Source: Candidatus Lariskella endosymbiont of Epinotia ramella (GTDB lineage Bacteria; Pseudomonadota; Alphaproteobacteria; Rickettsiales; Midichloriaceae). Taken from it: a stretch of DNA of 64,000 nt. This document shows, in pieces, positions 57,452 through 64,000 of this stretch. The translations under genes and the position numbers were made by a program. The DNA lies in contig NZ_OZ026472.1 in assembly GCF_964019805.1 (NCBI RefSeq), forward strand, positions 496,001 to 560,000. Direction: 5' to 3'. Within the stretch, counting starts at the first letter, position 1; the number at the start of each line of letters is the position of its first letter. The notes below the pieces were generated by a model. That model saw nothing but the letters and a program-made list of their open reading frames with translations. It made no database searches and was not told where the DNA came from.

Positions 57452-57751
57452 TCACCTGATAAAAACCTGAAGAAGAGCTATAATGCTGCAGATTAAGATT
57501 GATGTTTGCGCTAAACTACTACCGATAAACCAACGAAATAATTCTGTATGCAGTTTAGCTAATTTTATTTCAATTTTATTTGTGATATTTGTTATAAGCA
57601 ATTTGATTTCTTCATTTGAAGCGAATTTTTGGTCGCAATATTCTAGTAGCGCTTTAAGCATATCTTGTTGATCATATATATTCTTATATTGAGATGATTT
57701 GCATTTTTTATTATCTAAAATTGACTTTTGATTAATATTTGCTTTAATCAT
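57452..57751 (-). CDS. DUF1640-like coiled-coil membrane protein, prophage-associated
   Basis: 99 residues. A polar helical N-terminal two-thirds (EEIKLLITNITNKIEIKLAK) leads to HTELFRWFIGSSLAQ and one C-terminal transmembrane helix. This coiled-coil then KxELxRW-transmembrane layout is that of DUF1640-type proteins, often found beside phage genes in alphaproteobacteria. It is 28 bases upstream of the terminase gene, on the same strand. Function unknown. Confidence 0.6.
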   Translation of the reverse strand: MIKANINQKSILDNKKCKSSQYKNIYDQQDMLKALLEYCDQKFASNEEIKLLITNITNKIEIKLAKLHTELFRWFIGSSLAQTSILICSIIALLQVFIR

Positions 57752-57761
57752 AATGGTTATA

Positions 57762-58160
57762 CTATAAAAATTGAAATTTAGAAGATTCTAATATTATCTT
57801 AAATGCATTAAACGACGTTTCCAAGGCGGAAAATTCATATTTTTTTATAAAAAATATGCCATTTATCGATTGGAAATCTTTTATTGCGATTGTTATGTCG
57901 TATCCTGAATTAGATGATGCAATCTTAGCGATTTTTTCTAATTCGCTTGTGTATTTTGCAAAAATCCCCCCAAAAGTCACGCAAAAATTTTTGCCCTCAG
58001 AGCTTTGAATCGACGTAGATTGATAAGCATTAATTGAATTATTATACAAAAATTTGTTCTCTATATGAAAATTTATGAGCTTAAGGTTTTTTAACTCATA
58101 CTTTTTTCCGTCTATTAGCACAGAAATATAAGAAAGATTTTTAGATATTTGTTCAGACAT
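57762..58160 (-). CDS. probable phage structural protein (tail-type), unrecognised family
   Basis: 132 residues, beta-rich, no signal or membrane helix. It begins MSEQISKNLSYISVLIDGKK and includes FCVTFGGIFAKYTSELEKI near 75. Position between two small phage genes and the terminase suggests a prophage origin, perhaps a tail or tail-tube-like component. No firm motif supports this. Confidence 0.4.
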   Translation of the reverse strand: MSEQISKNLSYISVLIDGKKYELKNLKLINFHIENKFLYNNSINAYQSTSIQSSEGKNFCVTFGGIFAKYTSELEKIAKIASSNSGYDITIAIKDFQSINGIFFIKKYEFSALETSFNAFKIILESSKFQFL

Positions 58161-58202
58161 GAGCTCGATATAATTTTATCATGTAAATTATCATGCTATA
58201 TT

Positions 58203-58544
58203 TTAGATCGTCAATGGCTTGGCAATACGCCGATCATCTCTCCATTTGCAGCCTCTCATCATAGCAGCTGCCGCCTTTGATTTTACATAACTTGGCGACA
58301 TATCAGCTAAAAAGCATACAAGCGTAAAATCTTTACTGTCGCCCTTTAACCATTGTATAGCTTGTATCTTGCTTTTATAGGCTGATCTTTTCTTAGAGTT
58401 GCTAGCTGCATCAAGAAGCTTCTGCATTATAGCTGCTCGCCAAAGTGCTCTTGTATTATTGAGCTCAATATCCTCTTCAAGTGCTGTATTGTCGATTTCT
58501 ATGTTATGGAAAACATTTTGCGAATTTCTAGATTTATTAGCCAT
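58203..58544 (-). CDS. small phage-associated protein, possible terminase small subunit-like
   Basis: 113 residues, basic. The segment TRALWRAAIMQKLLDAASN near 30 with IQAIQWLKGDSKDFTLVCFLADM near 62 resembles a small family found next to terminase genes in alphaproteobacterial prophages. First gene of the leftward phage block 58544-55093. The exact role is unknown. Confidence 0.5.
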   Translation of the reverse strand: MANKSRNSQNVFHNIEIDNTALEEDIELNNTRALWRAAIMQKLLDAASNSKKRSAYKSKIQAIQWLKGDSKDFTLVCFLADMSPSYVKSKAAAAMMRGCKWRDDRRIAKPLTI

Positions 58545-59736
58545 ATATTCTAATCTTCTGCATTATATAAGTTATATGATAAAATTGCTTATATAAAAAG
58601 ATATATAATAAACCTTTATTTGGTAAGCTAGCTTTTACAAAAATTTTTGAATAAATAATATATGATAAATTTTTATATTCACTTCATTGAGCATTATGTT
58701 AAATATGATTCATGAATATGATATATGCGATAAAATCTATGAACTTGATTGGAGTCACTTAGAGAGTCGAATATTTGATGATAGAGTCGCGAATTTATAG
58801 AATAGACTTCTTTGCAAATGCTTGTTCTGGTTGCGGATTACTTTGTTGTTACGCTACTTTCAGAATACTCCTTGCTTCACTAAAATCTGATTTCTGAAGA
58901 AGTCTAATAATTAGTAACTTACGTAAAATAGTAAGTTTTTTGTTTGTCATTGATAAAGCGATCTTTTGTATCAAGATTTCTGTTTGTAGAGTTGATGCGA
59001 TAATGATCTTATTCCAACTCCACAAATCATAGAACGCTTTAGCTGCATCTTTTTTAAAATTTTAAAAATTTAAGTGTACTCTTTGCAGCTGCGCCTCTAG
59101 CACAGCTTACTCAAATCTAATCTTAAATTTTCTAACAAGATACGTGGCTACTATATGCTATGACTTTGGTAGTTAGTATTAAAGATTCATAGAGATTATA
59201 AAATCTTAGAGGAGTTGAAATCTTTGGATTAATGACTTATTTTGCGTACTAGTTCTATAGAGTGTGCAAGAAAAATCATTTTGATATTTTGATGCGATTT
59301 TTGTATTATATCTCGTTTGCTTTGTATATCGCGCTTGAAATAGATAAATTTTGAGCTATATAATATATATTTATAGCATATATATGTGCTGCATAAGCAT
59401 ATGTAATGAATTTGATATTTTATATATTTTTTCTTCTTATTGCTCATAAGATATCGTGTGATCAGATATATATGCGGATTAGTGAGCTGCAACTTTATGT
59501 AAGTATATCGATCATCATCTGTAATAAAATCTTATTTATAGTGTACTTTTAAAGTGCTAAAAACTCTATGGAATTCTGTATGAAAGAATATTTTTACAAC
59601 AATCTTGTAATGTAACCTTTACATATAGGATCTTATTTTGTATATTTTATTGCGTTATACGAATTTTATATAGCAAAACTTTGATAGAAATTTATATCTT
59701 TCTATTCGATAGCGTTGACTGATATTTAAAAATGCA
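58545..59736. other. intergenic region with a miniature element
   Basis: 1.2 kb. A short frame at 58696-58800 (MLNMIHEYDICDKIYELDWS and more, 34 residues) ends exactly where the type 1 miniature element begins and may be a gene fragment. An 87-codon leftward frame at 59492-59229 has no recognisable family and low-complexity composition. The rest is AT-rich with nothing recognised. Confidence 0.4.
58804..58905. repeat. miniature inverted-repeat element, type 1 (copy c)
   Basis: 102 bp, starting AGACTTCTTTGC and ending AAGAAGTCT, with direct repeats AAT at 58801-58803 and 58906-58908, the same duplication seen for IS5 copy 2. Confidence 0.6.
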
Positions 59737-60468
59737 CTATAATCCCCAATCCCTTAATTGCACTAAAGCTTCGTAAGTTTCTTTAGTGTTCCAAGGTGTG
59801 TTTTTGTTGATATTGGCAATCACTACGTTTTGTTTGCTGATTAAGACAGTGCTGGGTAGAGAGCGTATGTTTAATGTATTCATCAACATTCGCTGTTTAT
59901 CTATAAATAAGCCTATTTTGTCTATTTTCTTATTTTGATACAGTTCATATATAGTATCGATATTTTTAAAATCGACTGAGATTGGCAATATTACGATATC
60001 GTATATGTCTTCGTATAGTAGTCTTTTCTGTAATTGATTCAGTTGTACAAGCTCTTCTGTACATTCTAAGCACCAAGTTGCCCAGAAATACATTACTATA
60101 AGGCTGTGATTAAAAGTTTTAGTTGTATATTGGTTGTCAGATTCATCAAAAAATGTAACATCTGGCATCCTATATAAATTCTTAACTTCGTCAACATTTT
60201 GCATCGTTGTCATAGTATTCTTAATGCTATGTATAAGATACTGTTGATTTTTATAATAGGTTGTATTACTCGTTATAATAATATTATTATTTTTACCAGT
60301 TGAGAGAAAATCATTTATGGTTGAAAACTTTCTAGTAAAAATTTTATTAGCGGAATAGGATTCAGTTATAAGTAGACCAGTTTTATTTGGTAGCTTATTT
60401 ATGATTCCTAAAGATGCCGTAGGGTAAAACAAAAGAAAAGTTACAAAAAAATAAACATATCTGGACAT
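59737..60468 (-). CDS. periplasmic thioredoxin-like protein, TlpA/ResA type
   Basis: 243 residues. Signal peptide (residues 1-20), a poorly conserved N-terminal extension to about 110, then a thioredoxin fold: VMYFWATWCLECTEELVQL near 128 with the CxxC pair and LNIRSLPSTVLISK near 200 with the cis-Pro. Such proteins reduce apocytochrome c or other periplasmic thiols and could receive electrons from DsbD (19434-21167). The extension of about 90 residues before the thioredoxin fold is unusual. Confidence 0.82.
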   Translation of the reverse strand: MSRYVYFFVTFLLFYPTASLGIINKLPNKTGLLITESYSANKIFTRKFSTINDFLSTGKNNNIIITSNTTYYKNQQYLIHSIKNTMTTMQNVDEVKNLYRMPDVTFFDESDNQYTTKTFNHSLIVMYFWATWCLECTEELVQLNQLQKRLLYEDIYDIVILPISVDFKNIDTIYELYQNKKIDKIGLFIDKQRMLMNTLNIRSLPSTVLISKQNVVIANINKNTPWNTKETYEALVQLRDWGL

Positions 60469-60761
60469 TTTTATCGCTATTAATTGCAGGCATTAGTTTT
60501 TAAAGTATGTGTTTATAGTCCAACTATAAACAGTTTGTAGTTCTAGGCTGTTTTCATATAACTATACATTTTTGTTTAGTATATGAACCTAGCTTAAGTT
60601 ACCTTGCACATATAAAATTAACAATTTATTGTGTGAAGGTATTAAAAAGTTGCTTCAAACTACATAGTGGATTATGCATATCTTAATATGCTTATGATAT
60701 GGTTTTGTGATGTGTTTTTAAATAATTAAATATTAATTGATTTAGTGTGGTTGTTCATAAA

Positions 60762-62213
60762 ATGAATGGAGCAAAAATAAATTTAGGGCATACTCGCGAT
60801 AATGTTGTCTCTTCTGTTGCTCAAGTTGAAGGGGTGACAAAGTCTTTGTGGGGAGGCTATTTTTCCAGTAGTCGTGATGCATTAAGTAGCAAGATACTGA
60901 GTTCTATATCATATGATAACAGACTGTATTCTGTTGCAATAGAGTCTATGAAAGCTCAGATGCGGATGTGTCTAAAGCGTAATATAGTACCTGAGCATGA
61001 TGCAAAAAGGATTATCAGAGCTTTGGATAAGCTTAAAAAAGAGATAATAGCAAAAAAGATAGTAATAGGTGGAGATTCCAGAAACATATACGCGTTTTTA
61101 GAATCATGTCTTGATGATACACTTGGTGAAGTTACAAACTATCTAAAAATTGCAAGATCAAGTGGAGAACAGTATTCAGGAGATCTGAGACTTTGGATGC
61201 GTGATGCTTGCGATGTGCTTGATTCTGTTTTACAAAATCTGCAAGCAGCATTAATAGATAAAGCTGAAGAAAACGTTAAGATGGTCGTGCCAAGTTACGT
61301 TCATAATCAGGTTGGTCCTCCTGTGTCATTAGGTCATAAGCTGTTGTCTTATGTCGAGATGTTTGGGAGAGATAGGCAAAGGTTTAGAGAAGCTAGAGTA
61401 AGGCTTAATAAGTCACCTTTTGGTGCGTATATGGGTGTCGGAACTGCTCTACATATAAGTAGAGAAATGACATCAAAAGCTTTAGGCTTTGATGGAATTG
61501 TGCAAAATGCGTTAGATGCAGTGACAGATAGAGACTTTGCTATAGATTTTACTGCCGCAGTTTCTACTGCTATGATGCATATAACACGCATGGTAGAAGA
61601 TTTAATACATTGGCAAAGTCCATATTGTAATTTTATATCTTTCTCGAAAGATCTTGTAACTCAAGATCATGTTGTGCCAAATCGTTATTATCCTGAAATA
61701 TTAGAAGTCGTTAGAGCGAAGATTGGGCGCGTATACGGCAATATGTTCAATATTATGACGATAATGAAGTCGCTTGATAACGACATTACACAAGACTTAC
61801 AAGAGGTTTCAGAGCCTGTTTTTGATTCATATGATACATTATTCAACTCGATTAATATAATGGCTGCTCTTACTGCAGATTTCATTGTATATCGCAAAGA
61901 ATTTAAAGAAGCTGCGCAGTATGGTTATTCCACAGCTTATGATCTCATGGATTGGTTAATAGGTTCAGCTGAGATGACTCATGAACGTGCTGCTTGCGTC
62001 ACAAGACAAATCATAAAACATGCTATGCAAAAAAATAAGAAGCTTTCTTTATTGGAGCTTGGTGAATTACAAGAAATAGATCCGAAGATAAACGAAGGCA
62101 TATATAGTGTTTTTATATCATCAAGAGCTGTGATAAGCAGAAGGAGTGCAGGGGGTACAAACCCAGTTAAGGTCAGAAAAGCTATCAGAGCTGCAAGGCG
62201 TGAGTATATGTAG
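60762..62213 (+). CDS. argininosuccinate-lyase-family protein lacking catalytic loops (probable pseudoenzyme)
   Basis: 483 residues from ATG 60762, a full-length member of the fumarase/ASL superfamily by layout. N-terminus LWGGYFSSSRD, then ISYDNRLYSVAIESMKAQ as in ArgH. VPSYVHNQVGPPVSLGHKLL near 180 corresponds to the MPGYTHLQ-AQP loop, and ALDAVTDRDFAIDFTAA near 245 to SLDAVSDRDF. However the HTGRSRNDQ loop reads KIARSSGEQ and the flexible catalytic loop SSxMPxKxNP reads VTQDHVVPNRYYP, without the Ser pair. Canonical lyase activity is therefore unlikely. No other arginine genes are near. Confidence 0.75.
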   Translation: MNGAKINLGHTRDNVVSSVAQVEGVTKSLWGGYFSSSRDALSSKILSSISYDNRLYSVAIESMKAQMRMCLKRNIVPEHDAKRIIRALDKLKKEIIAKKIVIGGDSRNIYAFLESCLDDTLGEVTNYLKIARSSGEQYSGDLRLWMRDACDVLDSVLQNLQAALIDKAEENVKMVVPSYVHNQVGPPVSLGHKLLSYVEMFGRDRQRFREARVRLNKSPFGAYMGVGTALHISREMTSKALGFDGIVQNALDAVTDRDFAIDFTAAVSTAMMHITRMVEDLIHWQSPYCNFISFSKDLVTQDHVVPNRYYPEILEVVRAKIGRVYGNMFNIMTIMKSLDNDITQDLQEVSEPVFDSYDTLFNSINIMAALTADFIVYRKEFKEAAQYGYSTAYDLMDWLIGSAEMTHERAACVTRQIIKHAMQKNKKLSLLELGELQEIDPKINEGIYSVFISSRAVISRRSAGGTNPVKVRKAIRAARREYM

Positions 62214-62395
62214 TCTCGCGCCTCAAGCATAACGGATAATGTACCTCTGGTAAATGAAGAGCTGGTATTTCTGTTTGATACGAAACTATATTTCAAAAAG
62301 AGCTAGAAAGAACGCAAAGCAGTGTATAGTCAATGCATAACAAGCGGTCTGCAAGGCATAAATTTTTGAAATATAGCGAGTATATATATTTATAT

Positions 62396-62540
62396 AGTCT
62401 GTCTGTCAAAATCGATTTGCTGAGCAAATCGATTTTTCGGAAAGTTAAACGTACAAAAATTAGCTTTTAGAACTGCCATGTGCTAATTGTTGGATATATA
62501 ATTTGCTCGATACTTGAAACTTTTTCTGCTGGATTCTGAG
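62396..62540 (+). repeat. dispersed repeat family R, partial
   Basis: AGTCTGTCTGTCAAAATCGA, ATTTGCTGAGCAAAT palindrome, CAAAAATTAGC..TGCTAATTGTTGG hairpin and GGATATATAATTTGCTCGAT. It shows the uninterrupted form of the site into which IS630 inserted at 31464. Confidence 0.6.
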
Positions 62541-63194
62541 GCATCGTCATTGCTTGCAAGCCAAATAAATCCTGCGTTTCTTAGAGTTATGACGCAGGTG
62601 ACTTCAAAAAGCAGTTAGCCTTTGCGTCATGCCAATAGATAATATAACATCTAGCCAAAGACAGTGCACGTGCAGTCACTGTGTTATCAGTTAAATAAGA
62701 AAGACTTAAGATATGCAATAGATTGTGTTCGTCTGGTTTTATCTTTGCTAAATGTGAAGAAAATCTGTAGGTATCGAAGAAACATTAGAGTAATGCTTGG
62801 AGTTTCTATGCTTTATATATCAGAGACTGTTTAGGAATGTCTTAGGTGAGGCTGGATATAATATTATTTTTTATCATTATAAAGGCTAAAGGCTCAACTA
62901 TTTATATAAGTCTTTTATGAGAGACATGCATAAAGCATGCATCTTATTTTGTATATCTCAGTCTCTATAATAGTAGCTACAACTTATATGATTAATTGTG
63001 CCATTAGTTATTAGCTTTTGTTTGCTAACTAAGCCTGCTTTGCTTTGAATTTAGGATTTGTTTTGTTGATTATATATACTCTACCTTTACGTATAATCAT
63101 TTTACAATTTCTATCTCTTTTTTTTGCAGACTTTAATGATGACAGAATTTTCATAACTCTAATTAAAATATTATATCTATAAAAATATATAAAA

Positions 63195-63236
63195 ATAAAA
63201 AAAGGAGCAACTATATGTATATAGCAACTCCCTTTT
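63195..63236 (-). terminator. probable terminator after cspA
   Basis: On the minus strand GGGAG and CTCC enclose an inner CTATAT/ATATAG stem, separated by a small interior loop, and TTTTTTT follows. It begins 9 bases after the cspA stop. The interior loop lowers certainty. Confidence 0.45.
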
Positions 63237-63244
63237 ACAGAGAT

Positions 63245-63463
63245 CTATGCTAACGAAACATTTTCAGCGGAAACTTTTCCGTTAAATTTTTTTATCTCAA
63301 AGGTAATCCTATCACCTTCCTTAAGAGAATCAATTCTTGCTCTCTCAAGGGCAGTTTTGTGTATAAAAACATCCTTACCCTCATTGCAGTCTTCAGAATC
63401 GGAAGCTATAAACCCATAACCTTTAGTGTGGTTAAACCACTTCACTATGCCAGTGTACTTCAT
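63245..63463 (-). CDS. cspA: cold-shock protein, CspA family
   Basis: 72 residues. The RNA-binding motifs are GIVKWFNHTKGYGFIA (RNP1, KGYGFI) and DVFIHKTAL (RNP2). A single-domain nucleic-acid chaperone. The start at 63463 is chosen because the family begins M-x-x-G-x-VKWF; the longer frame to 63709 runs antisense through the tRNA. A four-residue insertion (EDCNEGK) in the loop between the motifs is slightly longer than in E. coli CspA. Confidence 0.95.
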   Translation of the reverse strand: MKYTGIVKWFNHTKGYGFIASDSEDCNEGKDVFIHKTALERARIDSLKEGDRITFEIKKFNGKVSAENVSLA

Positions 63464-63629
63464 GTATTTACTTAGTAAAAAAAAATTGCGATCACAGCAG
63501 CATGGTATAATCAATAACGACATAACCATGAGCAACAATTCATTGTATCCCAAAAAGACTGCAAAGTATACACTTATTTTATTAGAAAATGCTTGATAAG
63601 AAGCTATTGTTCTGTTAAAAGCTATCATT

Positions 63630-63720
63630 GGATGGATGGCCGAGCGGTTTAAGGCACCGGTCTTGAAAACCGGCGTGCGTGAAGAGCGTACCGTGGGTTC
63701 GAATCCCACTCCATCCGCCA
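63630..63720 (+). tRNA. tRNA-Ser (UGA)
   Basis: 91 bases with encoded CCA. Acceptor GGATGGA pairs with TCCATCC, anticodon stem CCGGT/ACCGG with loop CTTGAAA giving UGA, a long variable arm (CGTGCGTGAAGAGCGTACC), and T-arm GTGGGTTCGAATCCCAC. The long variable arm identifies a type II serine tRNA. Confidence 0.95.
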
Positions 63721-63739
63721 GATTTCTTTAACCATAGAG

Positions 63740-64000
63740 GTCATAGTTTATATTTGCAAATATCAAATGCAACTATTTTTCATCCAACTCTTTGGTGTCT
63801 GATCTTATTTTCATGTATATAGAAAACCTGAATAACCTTTTTGGAAAGGCCATGAATGGTTAGTTGCATCAAAAAAATTCCTGAGTCATAACCTATTAAG
63901 CTAATAGGAATTTTAAAGGTACTACATGATGCCTATCTCACATCGCAATCTTCTATCTGTTGAATAATTTTATCTTTTTCCTTCGCAATAAAACATTGCT
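63740..64000 (-). pseudogene. class D beta-lactamase pseudogene, truncated fragment
   Basis: Entering from the right edge on the minus strand: QCFIAKEKDKIIQQIEDCDVR, an in-frame TAG, then ASCSTFKIPISLIGYDSGI. STFK with SLIGYDSGI is the active-site block of OXA-type enzymes. A frameshift near 63870 is needed to continue to HSWPFQKGYSGFLYT and QTPKSWMKNSC, again family landmarks, with further stops (TGA, TAA) between. The fragment ends before tRNA-Ser, so the C-terminal half is missing. The 5-prime end lies outside the window. Clearly non-functional. Confidence 0.72.

Larger units (their letters stand above)
62214..63244. other. intergenic region with repeats
   Basis: 1.03 kb. A partial family S repeat (62315-62395) runs directly into a family R copy (62396-62540) and the TTTCTGCTGGATTCTGAGGC module (62524-62600). 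The right part is AT-rich and ends with the cspA terminator. No gene recognised. Confidence 0.45.

Noticed and set aside
59229..59492. 87-codon minus-strand ORF
   Set aside because: Tyr/Ile/Lys-rich composition typical of chance frames in AT-rich DNA, with no recognisable motif.
63464..63709. N-terminal extension of the cspA frame reading MGFEPTVRSSRTPVFKTG and so on
   Set aside because: It is the antisense translation of tRNA-Ser, a well-known annotation artefact; the real start is 63463.

Overview
The window is AT-rich, gene-sparse DNA of an obligately intracellular alphaproteobacterium, most likely a member of Rickettsiales. The pointers are a RalF-type Sec7-domain effector, an ankyrin-repeat protein, two small outer-membrane beta-barrel paralogues, a lepB-rnc-era cluster, an isolated cytochrome c1 gene, an alphaproteobacterial TauE/TIGR02186 pair, long intergenic gaps with dispersed repeats, and heavy insertion-sequence load with many broken genes. 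The family within Rickettsiales cannot be fixed from the sequence alone.

Layout. 1-2190: two miniature inverted-repeat elements, an IS5-family copy and repeat debris. 2191-6913: cytochrome bd oxidase (cydA, cydB, a small DUF2474-like subunit) facing an S9 peptidase. 7110-17984: a mobile-element island. It holds an IS256-type element with a partial tandem duplication, then a Tn552-like transposon of about 4.9 kb (DDE transposase, ATPase, serine resolvase, AbrB/PIN toxin-antitoxin cargo, 50-bp terminal inverted repeats) that has split a repeat-containing protein gene and is itself interrupted by IS5. After it come an 87-bp tandem-repeat array and a damaged ankyrin gene. 17985-31421: dsbD, an outer-membrane protein, clpB, petC, a DAACS symporter, the TauE/TIGR02186 pair and queH, separated by repeats. 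31421-39831: an IS630 element inside a dispersed repeat, then yhhQ, a pterin dehydratase, an MFS carrier, argS, lepB, rnc and era. 40185-48765: tRNA-Met, ralF, an IS481 element nested in IS5, a 3-methyladenine glycosylase, an unknown gene, yraN, rnpA-rpmH and cutA. 49406-58544: a second outer-membrane protein, a broken trypsin-like protease, a duplicated cassette of an M61-like metallopeptidase plus a small protein with conserved N-terminus and divergent C-terminus, and a prophage remnant whose terminase is split by IS5. 59737-64000: a TlpA-like thioredoxin, an argininosuccinate-lyase-like pseudoenzyme, cspA, tRNA-Ser and a class D beta-lactamase pseudogene at the right edge.

Together the intact genes cover respiration (cyd, petC), envelope biogenesis and redox (dsbD, lepB, TlpA-like), translation and tRNA modification (argS, rnpA, rpmH, queH with the queuosine-precursor carrier yhhQ, two tRNAs), protein quality control (clpB, S9 and M61 peptidases) and host interaction (ralF, ankyrin, surface proteins). 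Mobile DNA is the main source of novelty: five near-identical IS5 copies with clean 3-bp duplications imply recent transposition, and the sequence preserves their order of events, with IS481 in IS5, IS5 in Tn552-like, IS630 in a dispersed repeat and IS5 in phage terminase.
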